The position numbers were made by a program, and so were the translations under genes. Positions 27,965 through 37,555 of a stretch of 64,000 nt of DNA are shown here, one piece after another. The stretch comes from Vibrio sp. 99-70-13A1 (GTDB taxonomy: Bacteria > Pseudomonadota > Gammaproteobacteria > Enterobacterales > Vibrionaceae). The first letter of the stretch is position 1. The number at the start of each line of letters is the position of its first letter. The notes beneath the pieces are model-generated. The model saw only the letters and a program-made list of their open reading frames with translations. It made no database searches and was not told the origin of the DNA. Location of the stretch: NCBI RefSeq assembly GCF_013114625.1, contig NZ_VTXD01000005.1, positions 110,081-174,080 of the forward strand. The letters run 5' to 3'.

Positions 27965-30016
27965 TTAAACTAAGACATATTTATGAAGTAGAACTTGCTG
28001 ATTTCCTGCAATTTGCGCTACTTGCTGAGAGCTTCCAACCATAGACTCTAACTGATGCTTCGTTAGCTCACCTTGATCCGAAATTCTTGTGATTGAACTG
28101 GTCACATCAGTCGTTGCTCTTGCCTGTTCTTCAGTAGCCACCATAATTTGTTCAACACGCCCACGAATCTGTTCAACCGCATATTCAATTTGACCAAATG
28201 CTTGTTGAACATCACCACTGGTTTGTAGGGCACTTGCCATTTCTTTACGTGATTCTGTAACAGAAGTTCGTGATTTATCGGCAGCAGAAACCAATTCGTT
28301 CATCATTTCTCGGATATTAGTCGTTTGCTGCGAAGTATCACTAGCTAGTTTCCTTACTTCATCAGCCACAACCGCAAATCCACGCCCTTGTTCCCCCGCC
28401 CTAGCCGCTTCAATAGCCGCATTTAATGCAAGTAAATTGGTGCTTTCAGCAATGCCACTGATCATGTCGACCATTTCTCTAATCTGTTTAACCTGGCTAT
28501 CCAGTTCATGCATTGAAACTTCATTTAAACTCAGCGATTGCTCTAAAGCTTGCAATCGCTGCTGATTTAGCCCTACAACTTCACTGCCTTTTGTTGACTC
28601 AGCCGCCGCTAAAGCAGCATCTTCATTTGAAGCATTAGTAATCGTCGCAATTTCGCCTATTGAGGCTTCTAATTGCGTAATGGTGGCAATCATGTTTTGC
28701 AAAGACTCATTTTGCTGAAGCAAGCTTGAATTGGTTTGTGCTGCTGCATCATGGCTGACTTCTGCGGTTTGATAGAGAGTTTCACAGTTTCGTGTTACCG
28801 AAGTCACCGATTCGGATGTTGAAATAACCACGGTGTTCAGTTTGGTTGCAATGTACTGCAACTCTCTAGGACCCACGATAGCGGCTTTTTTAGAAAAATC
28901 ATGATTAGCCAGTAAGTTAAGCTGTCGAACAATATTATTCAGCCCTTTATTCGTCCATTGCCTTAGTACAAGCCAAGAGATAAACACAATACTTGCGATG
29001 ACTATCCCACTGATTAACAAGGTCTTATTAATATTACTGATTGTGCTATTAACCACTTGTTCACTTTGGTTAATTAATGTTGACGCGGTATAAGAAATTT
29101 CATTTAGAGTCTCAATTAAAGAATTGGCTAAGGTGATGATTTGCGTTAACTCTGTTTTCTGTTGCTGCACTAAACCTAACTTTCTTAAAATTTGCTTTAA
29201 AACACCTTCGTTGCTAAACCCTTGATTAACCATGTCATATGGTGCGGTTAAACTCGCAAACTCCACAATATCTGGATGCCATTCTTTAAAGTCATCAAAC
29301 GCCAAATTTACGCTGGCTTTTCGGTTACGCATCTCTTTATATTCAAGTTCTGCTTTCTCTAATTCAGTTTGCATCATAAGAACAAGAAACAGCCCTTTCA
29401 TCGCAGTGGCACTAGCAGAGAATCGATTCGCAGCGTCCAATGCTTCCGGGTTATCTTGAACCAGAAAAGAACTAATTCGGCTCATCTCAGGTCCTATGGA
29501 ACTTAAGCCGTACCGAAATCCTGCTACATTTTTATCAATTTCTGTCTGTCGGGCTTGAATTTCAATTTGCCTAGATATGACGTTTGAAGCATGCAATTGA
29601 AGCTGATTAACATCATCGTATATGGCTTGTTTTTGTTCGGGTGTTATCGCTTCAGGAAAGGCTTGAGCAATGGTAAAGAGTTCTTGAATGACATCGTTCG
29701 ATTGTTCTGAAATCTGGTTTATTGAACTTTCAACTCGTGCGAGTTCATTAAGGTCTGTCGTTTGAGTCGTATACGAGAGTAATTTAACTTGCTCCAACAC
29801 TCCTTGAGTCAGTTCTGCGTTGTTTAGCGCTAGGGGCAATGCCTGTTCAGATAAGCTATCAAAATGTTTACCTATCCGTTCTACTCCCCGGATACTTGCA
29901 AATGATAGAAAAGATACAAGTAAGATGATTAAGAGAAAGACGACGCTAATAGTATTGATTAATGAGAAGGAGTGACGCGTAGTGAGACTTTTTCTAGCAG
30001 CTTGTGTGTCGGTCAT
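27965..30016 (-). CDS. Methyl-accepting chemotaxis protein, helical sensor
   Basis: This 683-residue chemoreceptor has spans near residues 19-42 and 333-352 and a long all-helical periplasmic region between them with no Cache features. The cytoplasmic signalling hairpin includes '[20 protein letters not shown]'. A degenerate HAMP-like segment ('[19 protein letters not shown]') links membrane and hairpin. GGATT lies a few bases before the ATG at 30016. Ligand unknown. It is divergent from the NlpC/P60 lipoprotein gene. Confidence 0.92.
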   Translation of the reverse strand: MTDTQAARKSLTTRHSFSLINTISVVFLLIILLVSFLSFASIRGVERIGKHFDSLSEQALPLALNNAELTQGVLEQVKLLSYTTQTTDLNELARVESSINQISEQSNDVIQELFTIAQAFPEAITPEQKQAIYDDVNQLQLHASNVISRQIEIQARQTEIDKNVAGFRYGLSSIGPEMSRISSFLVQDNPEALDAANRFSASATAMKGLFLVLMMQTELEKAELEYKEMRNRKASVNLAFDDFKEWHPDIVEFASLTAPYDMVNQGFSNEGVLKQILRKLGLVQQQKTELTQIITLANSLIETLNEISYTASTLINQSEQVVNSTISNINKTLLISGIVIASIVFISWLVLRQWTNKGLNNIVRQLNLLANHDFSKKAAIVGPRELQYIATKLNTVVISTSESVTSVTRNCETLYQTAEVSHDAAAQTNSSLLQQNESLQNMIATITQLEASIGEIATITNASNEDAALAAAESTKGSEVVGLNQQRLQALEQSLSLNEVSMHELDSQVKQIREMVDMISGIAESTNLLALNAAIEAARAGEQGRGFAVVADEVRKLASDTSQQTTNIREMMNELVSAADKSRTSVTESRKEMASALQTSGDVQQAFGQIEYAVEQIRGRVEQIMVATEEQARATTDVTSSITRISDQGELTKHQLESMVGSSQQVAQIAGNQQVLLHKYVLV

Positions 30017-30120
30017 TTTGAATCCAGTTTGACGAAGTAAAGGAGAACCCTTAATTTAAGTCGTATACTAGAAGTTGCAGATGACAGATATATTTCATTT
30101 ATTTTTCAAAAGAGTGACAA

Positions 30121-30600
30121 ATGCAGTTAATCCAAAGAGTTATTGTAATCGCCAGTATTTTTGCTCTCAGTGCTTGTAGTTCCGCACCTTCAAACATCGA
30201 CAACTCAAATAAACAGCAACTGCACTCATCTGATTCTCATATAACTCAAGCTTACCTAGAAGTTTATGATGAGTGGAAAGGCGTTCCTTATCGATTTGGG
30301 GGTGAATCTTTTCGCGGGATAGATTGCTCTGCATTTGTTCAAGTTGCGGTTTTTAATGTGACTAAACAAAGTGTCCCCAGAACAACCAATGAACAAAGTA
30401 GAGAAGGGATTAAGATAAGCTACAAAGAAGTGAAAAACGGAGACTTGGTATTTTTCAAAACTTCACCCAAAACCAACCATGTGGGCATTTATTTAGGGAT
30501 GAATCAGTTCTTGCATGCTTCGACATCAAAGGGAGTGATTATATCGAGATTGGATAACCCATATTGGGCTTCAAAGTTTTGGCAATTCAGGCGAGTGTAA
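30121..30600 (+). CDS. NlpC/P60 family lipoprotein (murein endopeptidase, MepS-like)
   Basis: This 159-residue lipoprotein has a lipobox (ALSAC, Cys19). Its NlpC/P60 domain has the nucleophile Cys in 'GIDCSAFVQVAVF' (about 69-81), the His of 'NHVGIYLGMNQFLHAS' (about 119-134) and a second His in the same stretch. Enzymes of this type cut peptide cross-links of murein near the outer membrane; the closest E. coli relatives are MepS and NlpC. Residue +2 after the lipid cysteine is Ser, consistent with outer-membrane sorting. It is a single gene. Confidence 0.92.
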   Translation: MQLIQRVIVIASIFALSACSSAPSNIDNSNKQQLHSSDSHITQAYLEVYDEWKGVPYRFGGESFRGIDCSAFVQVAVFNVTKQSVPRTTNEQSREGIKISYKEVKNGDLVFFKTSPKTNHVGIYLGMNQFLHASTSKGVIISRLDNPYWASKFWQFRRV

Positions 30601-30688
30601 ACCCGCCTTACTTCGCTGATGGATATGTATTAATTATTTAAAACACACATCACGTCAGCTTCTATTATTTCATTATTCTAAATGTGGA

Positions 30689-31033
30689 TTAGTCGTACTT
30701 CGCCACGGCTGTATCAAATAAGTTTTTAACTAAAGCAATGTACTCATCTAAAAATTCAATTTGAGGATTTGTTGCTTTCTTATTCCAAACACCAGCTAGT
30801 ACTTCACCTAAATCTGCAACGACTGAATCCGCTTCTTTTAACAACTTGAAACGCACACTAGAATGTAGCTCAGGGTTCTGCTCGAAGATTGCCATGATGT
30901 TCGTTGATATCATGTCAGTAATGATATCTTCAATACTTTCAGTACCCGTATCACCCGTCTCAGAAGCAAATACATCTAAGTTAAACGACAGGTGCTCGAT
31001 TAAAGCTAAGTAACCATCGGTTTCTACAACCAC
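30689..31033 (-). CDS. DUF3802 family protein
   Basis: This 114-residue, acidic, helical protein belongs to the DUF3802 family common in Vibrio and Shewanella. Translation starts at GTG 31033, with CGGAG seven bases upstream. No membrane span or catalytic motif is visible. A 7-4-7 palindrome at 31046-31063 lies just upstream of the ribosome site. Function unknown. Confidence 0.85.
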   Translation of the reverse strand: MVVETDGYLALIEHLSFNLDVFASETGDTGTESIEDIITDMISTNIMAIFEQNPELHSSVRFKLLKEADSVVADLGEVLAGVWNKKATNPQIEFLDEYIALVKNLFDTAVAKYD

Positions 31034-31045
31034 TATACTTCTCCG

Positions 31046-31063
31046 TTTGACATTATTGTCAAA
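31046..31063. promoter_or_regulatory. Palindrome upstream of the DUF3802 gene
   Basis: TTTGACA-TTAT-TGTCAAA is a perfect 7-base inverted repeat ending 13 bases before the GTG start. It could be an operator, or could contain a -35 box (TTGACA) in either direction. Confidence 0.45.
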
Positions 31064-31547
31064 AAATATTGATTCATTCTGTTATCAGTAATATTAAGTC
31101 AACATGGGAATTTGTCATCTACTTATTATAAAAATTCGCACTTTAATAACACAAATGACGGTAATATGCGCAAATTTAGACCAGAATGAATAAAGGACGA
31201 TAAATATACGGTATTTATCTAAGATTTAAGGTCGAGCATATCAAATTAAATTCCCTTTTACACAGACCACCAGTGATCAAGATCATCTTTGAGAGGTTAA
31301 TTCAACTTACCACTCTACGTACTTTAAAGCCCTCGAGCACAAAACCACAGGCTTAATTACCTCATATAAAATGATGAAATTCGATGATGCTTTATCACAC
31401 AACAGTTTAGAGACCGTAATCACATTTATATGAAATTGTTATCTATCGACGAAAGCAGACTAAAGAACATTGACCAACGTGTCGATAAACTCCTCTTTTT
31501 TATCCTAAACTGACTTGTAGAGACCATAATCAAATTGAGGATTTCCT
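31064..31547. other. Intergenic region with a direct repeat
   Basis: About 480 bases separate the divergent DUF3802 and kinase-like genes. I see no credible gene. A 19-base direct repeat, TAGAGACC(A/G)TAATCA(A/C)ATT, occurs at 31408-31426 and 31518-31536 (two mismatches). The second copy ends 12 bases before the kinase-like ATG. Confidence 0.5.
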
Positions 31548-32414
31548 ATGTGGCAGGCCATTTCTCAACAACTTTCAAATACGCTCTTATTTAACTTTCA
31601 AATTACTGAACGGGTTAAAGTCCCTGGTGGGGACATTAATGACTGTTACATGATCAGTGATGGGCATGAACGTTACTTTGTAAAAGTAAATCAACGTGAC
31701 TTCATCTCTAAATTTGAAATTGAAGCAGAGAACCTTCGTTTACTCAGAACAACCAATACTGTGTTTGTTCCTGAACTTGTTCACATAGGCACAACGAAAG
31801 AAGCCTCGTTTATCATATTAAATTATTTACCAACCAAGCCTTTAGAAACGGATAAAAACAGCTTCGACTTCGGTGTCCAACTCGCCAAATTACACCAATG
31901 GGGAGAACAAAAAGAATTTGGCTGTGACCAAGACAACTTTATTGGCAGCACCCTGCAACCCAATCCTTGGCATAAAAAGTGGTCACGATTTTTTGCAGAG
32001 CAACGCATCGGCTATCAATTGCAGTTACTTAAAGAAAAAGGGATGGAGTTCGGCAGAATCGATGAAATGGTCGATATGATCCAAACTCGCTTATCTGGGC
32101 ACTGTCCGCGTCCTTCTTTACTGCATGGTGATTTATGGCATGGAAACGTAGCTAACTCTGCTTTTGGTCCAATTTGCTATGACCCTGCTTGTTATTGGGG
32201 AGATCGGGAATGTGATATTGCCATGACAGAGCTATTCGAAGGCTTCCAACCAGACTTCTACTTAGGTTATGAAAGTATCGCGCCTTTAGATTTAGGCTAT
32301 AGTGAACGAAAAGGGATCTATAATCTTTATCATCTACTGAATCATTGTAATCAGTTTGGTGGTCATTATCTTGCTCAAACTGAAGCCTGTATCGAGAGGA
32401 TTCAAGCTTTTTAG
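31548..32414 (+). CDS. Fructosamine kinase-like protein (YniA family)
   Basis: The 288-residue product is an aminoglycoside/fructosamine-kinase fold protein. It has the glycine-rich 'PGGDINDCYMI' (about 26-36), the ATP lysine in 'RYFVKVNQRD', the catalytic loop 'LHGDLWHGNVA' and the metal site 'CYDPACYWGDRECDIAM'. This set matches the fructosamine kinase family and E. coli YniA, which phosphorylate glycated amines or a related small substrate. The ATG at 31548 has GAGG eleven bases upstream. Substrate in this organism not known. Confidence 0.88.
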   Translation: MWQAISQQLSNTLLFNFQITERVKVPGGDINDCYMISDGHERYFVKVNQRDFISKFEIEAENLRLLRTTNTVFVPELVHIGTTKEASFIILNYLPTKPLETDKNSFDFGVQLAKLHQWGEQKEFGCDQDNFIGSTLQPNPWHKKWSRFFAEQRIGYQLQLLKEKGMEFGRIDEMVDMIQTRLSGHCPRPSLLHGDLWHGNVANSAFGPICYDPACYWGDRECDIAMTELFEGFQPDFYLGYESIAPLDLGYSERKGIYNLYHLLNHCNQFGGHYLAQTEACIERIQAF

Positions 32415-32561
32415 TTGCTTAACGATGAACTGCGAGTAGTCAAAATGAACGTTACTAAAACAGGTCTTAGCTTAAAAATTACAAGATACAGTAGCGATTA
32501 GCAGCATGAATTTTTCACTAAATATTGTACAAGAATACGAGTTAGTAAGAGGAAGTACTCT

Positions 32562-32765
32562 ATGCATAATTACACTGAGAAAAGAGTCAATTGCCCACAT
32601 TGCGGACATTCAATTGGAATTACTTTAGATGCTTCTAACGGCAGTCAGGATTTTTATGATGATTGCCCCGCGTGTTGTCGAGCGATTCACTTAGATATGC
32701 AAGTTGATGAGTTAAATGACCGAATCAACTTAACCATTGATGCTGACGATGAACAGGTCTTTTGA
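32562..32765 (+). CDS. CPXCG motif-containing cysteine-rich protein
   Basis: This 67-residue protein has two CxxC pairs, 'NCPHCGHSI' and 'DCPACCRAI', separated by about 24 residues. It is therefore a small zinc-ribbon. The first pair is the CPxCG signature of a conserved proteobacterial family of unknown role. GAGGAA lies about ten bases before the ATG. A strong terminator follows. Confidence 0.85.
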   Translation: MHNYTEKRVNCPHCGHSIGITLDASNGSQDFYDDCPACCRAIHLDMQVDELNDRINLTIDADDEQVF

Positions 32766-32796
32766 TTTTAGACACAACGTAAAAAGTTAACTTTAG

Positions 32797-32824
32797 TAAA
32801 AAGAGCACATCGGTGCTCTTTTTT
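32797..32824. terminator. Bidirectional terminator, CPXCG gene / ribE
   Basis: The stem AAAAAGAGCAC-ATCG-GTGCTCTTTTT is flanked by A and T runs, between convergent genes. Confidence 0.9.
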
Positions 32825-32899
32825 GATCCACTGCATTTCTTCTATCTGAAATGTCAGCCTATGCATAATTCATTTCAGAAAACTGACCATGTAGAAGGT

Positions 32900-33514
32900 C
32901 TACACGCTGCCTTTAGCTGCTAATACTCTTTCTACGGTATCAACGATTGCTTGAGTTTGAGGGTCAAATTCAATATTAACTCGCTCGCCTACTTCTCTTT
33001 TCCCAAATAATGTTCTATTCAGAGTTTCAGGGATTAAATGTACTGAAAAGCGATTGTCTTCCACTTCACCAATCGTTAAAGAACAGCCATCAATACCAAT
33101 ATAGCCTTTAGTTAAGACATACTTCATTGAAGCTTCTGGTAATTCAAACCATATGGTGCGGTTATTTTCTGTTTTGATAATATTTTGAATAGTCGCCGTC
33201 AGTGCTATGTGCCCTGACATGTTGTGGCCTCCAATTTCATCACCAAACTTTGCTGCTCGTTCAACGTTTACATTATCACCCACATTAACTTCACCTAAGT
33301 TAGTTAAAGCAAGAGTCGCTTGCATAAGATCAAATGAAATACGGCTCTCGTTTATTTTTGTGACGGTGAGACAGCAACCATTATGTGCAACAGAAGCACC
33401 AATCGCTAAACCTTCTGCAAGCTCGCCATTGAGTTCTATAATATGAGTTTGGAATTTGTCTTTTTTATCAATAGTAACAACAGTCGCAACGCCTTGTACA
33501 ATACCTGTAAACAT
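32900..33514 (-). CDS. ribE: Riboflavin synthase alpha chain
   Basis: The enzyme makes riboflavin from two molecules of dimethylribityllumazine. From the ATG at 33514 (AGGA five bases upstream) it is 204 residues and consists of two repeated lumazine-binding halves. The first begins '[12 protein letters not shown]' and contains '[14 protein letters not shown]'; the second contains '[15 protein letters not shown]'. Both end in 'FDLMQATL' and '[11 protein letters not shown]' type strands. A frame extending upstream to 33553 adds 13 unrelated residues. E. coli names it ribC; as there, it is next to and divergent from the norM/mdtK gene. No FMN riboswitch is apparent in the gap. Confidence 0.94.
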   Translation of the reverse strand: MFTGIVQGVATVVTIDKKDKFQTHIIELNGELAEGLAIGASVAHNGCCLTVTKINESRISFDLMQATLALTNLGEVNVGDNVNVERAAKFGDEIGGHNMSGHIALTATIQNIIKTENNRTIWFELPEASMKYVLTKGYIGIDGCSLTIGEVEDNRFSVHLIPETLNRTLFGKREVGERVNIEFDPQTQAIVDTVERVLAAKGSV

Positions 33515-33679
33515 AATATTCCTATCAAACTTGATGAATGAACAGTTTTTCATAGCAGTTATTGTGACATTTCTTTATCATTCATCCTAGTGGAAGCCTA
33601 AAGATCAGTTAAACCTCGTTCGTTCTGAACGTCTAACTCCTTCGCTCACCTACCCCATTTCACGTTATTGGAGTTATTT

Positions 33680-35050
33680 GTGCATCGTTACAAACAAGAA
33701 GCCTCAAATTTAGTCAAACTCGCAACCCCTGTTTTAATCGCCTCTGTTGCTCAAACAGGGATGAGCTTTGTCGATACCGTCATGGCAGGTGGCGTAAGTG
33801 CTATCGATATGGCCGCAGTATCTATTGCAGCAAGTATTTGGCTACCTTCCATATTATTTGGTGTCGGTCTATTAATGGCTCTTGTCCCTGTTGTTGCTCA
33901 GCTGAACGGTTCTGGTCGCCAAGTAAAGATACCTTTTGAAATACAGCAAGGCATTATGCTGGCGCTGCTGATCTCCATTCCAATTATTGGGGTTCTATTT
34001 CAGACGCAATATATTTTGGAAATGATGAATGTTGAAACTGCCATGGCAGACAAAACAAACGGGTATATGGATGCCGTTATGTTTGCAGTGCCGGCATTCC
34101 TACTATTTCAGACTTTACGCAGCCTAACGGACGGCTTATCACTCACAAAGCCTGCAATGGTCATTGGTTTTCTTGGTTTGCTAATTAACATTCCACTTAA
34201 CTGGATGTTTGTTTACGGTAAATTAGGCGCACCGGCTCTTGGTGGTGTGGGTTGCGGTGTTGCCACGGCTATTGTTTATTGGATCATGTTTGCTTTGTTA
34301 CTGCTGTATGTCGTGACTTCAAAACGTTTAGCGAAGGTTAATGTTTTCGGTGAGTTCCATAAACCTCAGCTCAAAGCTCAAGTTCGATTATTCAAACTTG
34401 GTTTTCCTGTAGCTGCTTCCATCTTCTTTGAAGTCACTTTATTTGCAGTTGTTGCCCTTCTGGTCGCTCCTTTAGGCTCGCTCATAGTGGCAGCACACCA
34501 AGTGGCGATTAACTTCTCATCTTTAATCTTCATGTTACCTATGAGCATCGGTACTGCTGTGAGTATTCGTGTAGGTCATAAACTAGGTGAAAGTAATATT
34601 GAAGGTGCAAGAATTGCAACCCATGTAGGAATTCTGGTCGGTTTAGCAACATCATTTGTTACCGCTGCTCTTACTGTTATATTCAGTGAAAACATTGCTC
34701 TGCTTTACACCGACAACCAAGCCGTAATAACCATTGCTATGCAGCTTCTATTGTTTGCAGCTATTTACCAATGTACTGATGCAATACAAGTTATCGCAGC
34801 TGGTGCATTACGTGGCTATAAAGACATGCGAGCGATCTTCAACCGAACATTCATTGCATACTGGTTAATTGGTTTACCGCTTGGCTACATTTTAGGCATG
34901 ACCGATTGGATTGTAGAGCCTATGGGCGCGCATGGCTTCTGGATTGGATTTATTGTGGGGCTGTCTTCAGCAGCAGCAATGCTTGGCGTTCGCCTTCATT
35001 GGATGCACAAACAAGACGACAATGTACAGCTGGAATTCGGTTCGCGCTAG
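33680..35050 (+). CDS. norM: Multidrug/Na+ antiporter NorM (MATE family)
   Basis: NorM exports cationic drugs and dyes in exchange for sodium. The 456-residue product has twelve membrane spans and is highly similar to V. cholerae and V. parahaemolyticus NorM as I recall them, e.g. 'TPVLIASVAQTGMSFVDTVM', 'GVGCGVATAIVYW' and 'AAGALRGYKDMRAIF'. The start is probably GTG at 33680 (MHRYKQEAS), with GGAG six bases before; that GGAG itself overlaps an in-frame TTG at 33668. Divergent from ribE. Confidence 0.94.
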   Translation: MHRYKQEASNLVKLATPVLIASVAQTGMSFVDTVMAGGVSAIDMAAVSIAASIWLPSILFGVGLLMALVPVVAQLNGSGRQVKIPFEIQQGIMLALLISIPIIGVLFQTQYILEMMNVETAMADKTNGYMDAVMFAVPAFLLFQTLRSLTDGLSLTKPAMVIGFLGLLINIPLNWMFVYGKLGAPALGGVGCGVATAIVYWIMFALLLLYVVTSKRLAKVNVFGEFHKPQLKAQVRLFKLGFPVAASIFFEVTLFAVVALLVAPLGSLIVAAHQVAINFSSLIFMLPMSIGTAVSIRVGHKLGESNIEGARIATHVGILVGLATSFVTAALTVIFSENIALLYTDNQAVITIAMQLLLFAAIYQCTDAIQVIAAGALRGYKDMRAIFNRTFIAYWLIGLPLGYILGMTDWIVEPMGAHGFWIGFIVGLSSAAAMLGVRLHWMHKQDDNVQLEFGSR

Positions 35051-35117
35051 TTGTTGTCATTATTACTTAGGTTAAGCTAAAACGAATCAGATTGATCGTC
35101 TAAAGCTTATCTATTCT

Positions 35118-35147
35118 AAAGGAGCTCTGCATTTGCAGGGCTCTTTT
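35118..35147. terminator. Bidirectional terminator, norM / ligase
   Basis: AAAGGAGCTCTGC-ATTT-GCAGGGCTCTTTT forms a stem with a few G-U pairs and a T-run. It just overlaps the ligase stop on the other strand. Confidence 0.8.
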
Positions 35148-35988
35148 AATAATCGTTTCTTTGTCTTACAAACCGAGCAAATTTAGGGATGCCATTTTGC
35201 GTAAAGCCGTTGTATCTAAAAGTAATTGTCGACCCAATTTCTGGTGGTGATAACCTCAGATCATCAGTGAAACCACTTCCAATGTAAAACTCCGCACCTT
35301 CATCTGTTTTAACCAGCACTGAACCCATCATCCCTTTGTACTTACCTGTTCCACCTTTATAACCAAGAATAACGGCTTCTGCATCATGGTGCTGCTTCAA
35401 TTTCAGTAGATCATTACTGCGCCCTGCTTGGTAGCGACTTGAAACTTTCCTCAACATCAAACCTTCACCTTCTTCACTACCAATATTATCTAAGTGCTGA
35501 AATAAGACTTTTTCACTAGATATAGGAGTATGGGTTACGTATTTGATGTGATCTTCATTAATCACTGCCACCCAATGCAAAATATTGTAATAACGTTTCT
35601 GGTAGTCTCCCGCAGCCCCTGGCATATCAAACAACATTAAATCGATCGTTTTCCATGCATCATCATCTGGGGTTTGATCAAGAACGGTAGACTGTACAAT
35701 GTGAAATTTTCCACGACCTGCCCACAATTCACCTTCTAGCCGGACATTTGGCAAGTTCTGTGTAAACCAACTTGGCGCGTAGATTCTATTTCCATTTCGT
35801 GTATACAAATGAGCGCCATCCCAAACAGCTCTTACACCGTCAAGCTTTTCACTTTTCCAATACTCATCAACATTAACCCCTTGCTCATATTGATTCGCTA
35901 AAACCAAGCTTTCTGGCGGTAGATAAGATTGACTTGCATAACTCGGAAACGACAAGCAAGTAGCAATGGCAAGTTGGGTTAATTTCAT
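35146..35988 (-). CDS. Periplasmic ATP-dependent DNA ligase (LigE type)
   Basis: This minimal DNA ligase of 280 residues has a signal peptide (MKLTQLAIATCLSFPSYA) and so is exported. The motifs in order are motif I 'SEKLDGVRAVWDG' with adenylated Lys, III 'LEGELWAG', IIIa 'TIDLMLFDMP', IV 'EGEGLMLRKVS', V 'LLKLKQHHDAEAVILGY', then a short OB-fold. There is no DNA-binding or clamp domain. Such LigE enzymes are thought to act on extracellular or incoming DNA. The ATG at 35988 has AAGGAG seven bases upstream; the frame continues upstream without homology. Confidence 0.92.
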   Translation of the reverse strand: MKLTQLAIATCLSFPSYASQSYLPPESLVLANQYEQGVNVDEYWKSEKLDGVRAVWDGAHLYTRNGNRIYAPSWFTQNLPNVRLEGELWAGRGKFHIVQSTVLDQTPDDDAWKTIDLMLFDMPGAAGDYQKRYYNILHWVAVINEDHIKYVTHTPISSEKVLFQHLDNIGSEEGEGLMLRKVSSRYQAGRSNDLLKLKQHHDAEAVILGYKGGTGKYKGMMGSVLVKTDEGAEFYIGSGFTDDLRLSPPEIGSTITFRYNGFTQNGIPKFARFVRQRNDY

Positions 35989-36146
35989 AAAAAGCTCCTT
36001 AAGCAGGGACTTTGTTTTAACACCTTTCACTTTTCATTCACTAGATCAATAGATCGTATTGCGATCCAGCCTTCATTCTTATTCCACTTTGCATTTCAAG
36101 CTCTTAATTAATTGAGCGGATACCCCACCTACTCACCCTTTTATCG

Positions 36147-36161
36147 TTCTCAATTTGATAA
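36147..36161 (+). promoter_or_regulatory. SypG-enhancer-like element 1
   Basis: TTCTCAATTTGATAA fits the SypG-binding pattern I recall from V. fischeri (TTCTCA-N3-TG followed by A/C and T/A-rich bases). Its centre is about 106 bases upstream of the transcription start predicted from the sigma-54 promoter at 36233-36248. Confidence 0.6.
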
Positions 36162-36169
36162 TTGGATAT

Positions 36170-36184
36170 TTCTCAATATGAGAA
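36170..36184 (+). promoter_or_regulatory. SypG-enhancer-like element 2
   Basis: TTCTCAATATGAGAA fits the same pattern and is in addition a perfect TTCTCA/TGAGAA inverted repeat. It lies 23 bases (start to start) after element 1, about 83 bases before the predicted transcription start. Confidence 0.62.
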
Positions 36185-36232
36185 GGAGTAACTTAACTTA
36201 TTTAAGCTATTGATATTTAAAGGTTTAAATAT

Positions 36233-36248
36233 TGGCACATATTCTGCT
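36233..36248 (+). promoter_or_regulatory. sigma-54 (-24/-12) promoter for the syp-like operon
   Basis: TGGCACATATTCTGCT matches TGGCACG-N4-TTGCW with two mismatches and exact GG-GC spacing. Transcription would start near 36260, 22 bases before the STAS gene. Confidence 0.72.
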
Positions 36249-36281
36249 CTTGTAAACATAAGCAAACATGGAGATAGAATT

Positions 36282-36608
36282 ATGGAATTACGTAAGATTG
36301 AACTCAACAACACAACTTTAACTCTTTCAATTTTCGGAAACTTAGATGCAATTGGAAGCCGTGATGTACAAACCGACATTGATGACGTGATCTCAAATGA
36401 TAGTCACCCTGAAATTGAAATTGATTTTAGCCAGGTGGAGTTTTTAGATTCATCAGGTGTGGGTGCAATTGTTTATATGTTCAAGCGTTTAACAGAGCGT
36501 GAAAGAAATATGCGCCTTGAAAATGTTAAGGGACAACCCTTAGAAATCATGAAGTTACTTAGAATTGGTCATGCTATTCCAGTTAACTCTAAAAGTAACT
36601 GCAATTAA
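36282..36608 (+). CDS. STAS-domain protein, SypA-like
   Basis: This 108-residue cytoplasmic protein is a single STAS domain, the fold of anti-sigma-factor antagonists. The phosphorylation loop is 'FSQVEFLDSSGVGAIVYMF', with Ser57/Ser58 aligned with the regulatory serine of SypA and SpoIIAA. In V. fischeri, unphosphorylated SypA promotes biofilm formation, and SypE controls its phosphorylation. The ATG at 36282 has GGAG eight bases upstream; the longer frame from 36210 would overlap the sigma-54 promoter. It is first in a seven-gene run. No SypE-like kinase/phosphatase is encoded nearby. Confidence 0.86.
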   Translation: MELRKIELNNTTLTLSIFGNLDAIGSRDVQTDIDDVISNDSHPEIEIDFSQVEFLDSSGVGAIVYMFKRLTERERNMRLENVKGQPLEIMKLLRIGHAIPVNSKSNCN

Positions 36609-36721
36609 TTATTCAATTAGTTTCCTATACTTAAGATGCTTTGTTTTTCATTACCTTAAAAATTAAACAAGCAGCTCAAACACTCGAACATAATAATAAA
36701 AATAGTAACAAGGACGTTGGC

Positions 36722-37555
36722 ATGAATAAATTAAACCGCTACCTAGCTATTCCTCTCTCTATTCTTGTTGTTGGGTGTACGAGCTACCCGCAACAAGGGA
36801 CAGGAGGGCTTGCTGAAAGCTATGACTCTATCAACTATCAAAATTCAGATTTTTCACCTGTTATGCCTGATGAGCCACTTGGCCCAGAGCATGGTTTACG
36901 TTTTGACTGGCAACTGACCAAGTTACATTTAGATTCCCTAATTCGAGAAGGGGCTCGTTGGTGTTTTCCTGCCGCCGTTGTTCAAGCGATAGAAAAACAA
37001 AATCGTATAGCAAGAGAGCTGCAAGGTGGCTTGTTACTTGATGCCGCTAACGACATTGTTATCCAGCGTAAGCGCCTTAACGAACTCGAAGTACAACTCG
37101 ATTATGTGACTTCACAAACACGCTGCGCGCCGCCTAAAAATGAGTCTCAATTTAGACTTCAATTATCGGTTATTGAAAAGCTTTATGAGCTTCTAAATGT
37201 CGATAATCAATTTGCGCTTAATTCAACGGAAGTGAACCCTAAATACATGGGAAAGCTTGCAGAAGCCGCAAATATCTTAAAAGAACATAAAGAATTAACT
37301 CTGGTTGTTACCGGGCATTCAGACTCTACTGGCGAAGAAGATTATAACGACAAGCTCGCTCTGGGCAGAGCTAAACAAGTTGAGCGATACCTCACCATTT
37401 TTGGGCTGAGCCCACAGCGTATTGATACCGTATCTTTAGGTGAAACCGTCCCTCTTTTTGAAGGTCAAACTGAAGGTATTCAATTAACTAATCGTCGTGT
37501 CAGTATTGAAGTCATTTCACAAGAAAATTTGAATAACATGGGAGGCGCACTATGA
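36722..37555 (+). CDS. OmpA-domain lipoprotein, SypB-like
   Basis: This 277-residue protein begins with a lipoprotein signal (lipobox LVVGC). It then has about 130 residues of mostly helical sequence and a C-terminal OmpA/MotB murein-binding domain ('LVVTGHSDSTGEEDYNDKLA', 'GRAKQVERYL', 'TNRRVSIEVI'). It probably anchors the export machinery to peptidoglycan. AAGGA lies eight bases before the ATG at 36722. Its stop overlaps the ATG of the exporter gene by four bases (ATGA). In the V. fischeri syp locus the second gene is also an OmpA-like protein. Confidence 0.88.
   Translation: MNKLNRYLAIPLSILVVGCTSYPQQGTGGLAESYDSINYQNSDFSPVMPDEPLGPEHGLRFDWQLTKLHLDSLIREGARWCFPAAVVQAIEKQNRIARELQGGLLLDAANDIVIQRKRLNELEVQLDYVTSQTRCAPPKNESQFRLQLSVIEKLYELLNVDNQFALNSTEVNPKYMGKLAEAANILKEHKELTLVVTGHSDSTGEEDYNDKLALGRAKQVERYLTIFGLSPQRIDTVSLGETVPLFEGQTEGIQLTNRRVSIEVISQENLNNMGGAL

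Noticed and set aside
31430..31513. 27-codon ORF (MKLLSIDESR...) between the two 19-base direct repeats
   Set aside because: No ribosome-binding site, very short, and no recognisable family; likely chance.
33515..33679. FMN riboswitch between ribE and norM
   Set aside because: No RFN-like conserved stems or box sequences seen in this gap.
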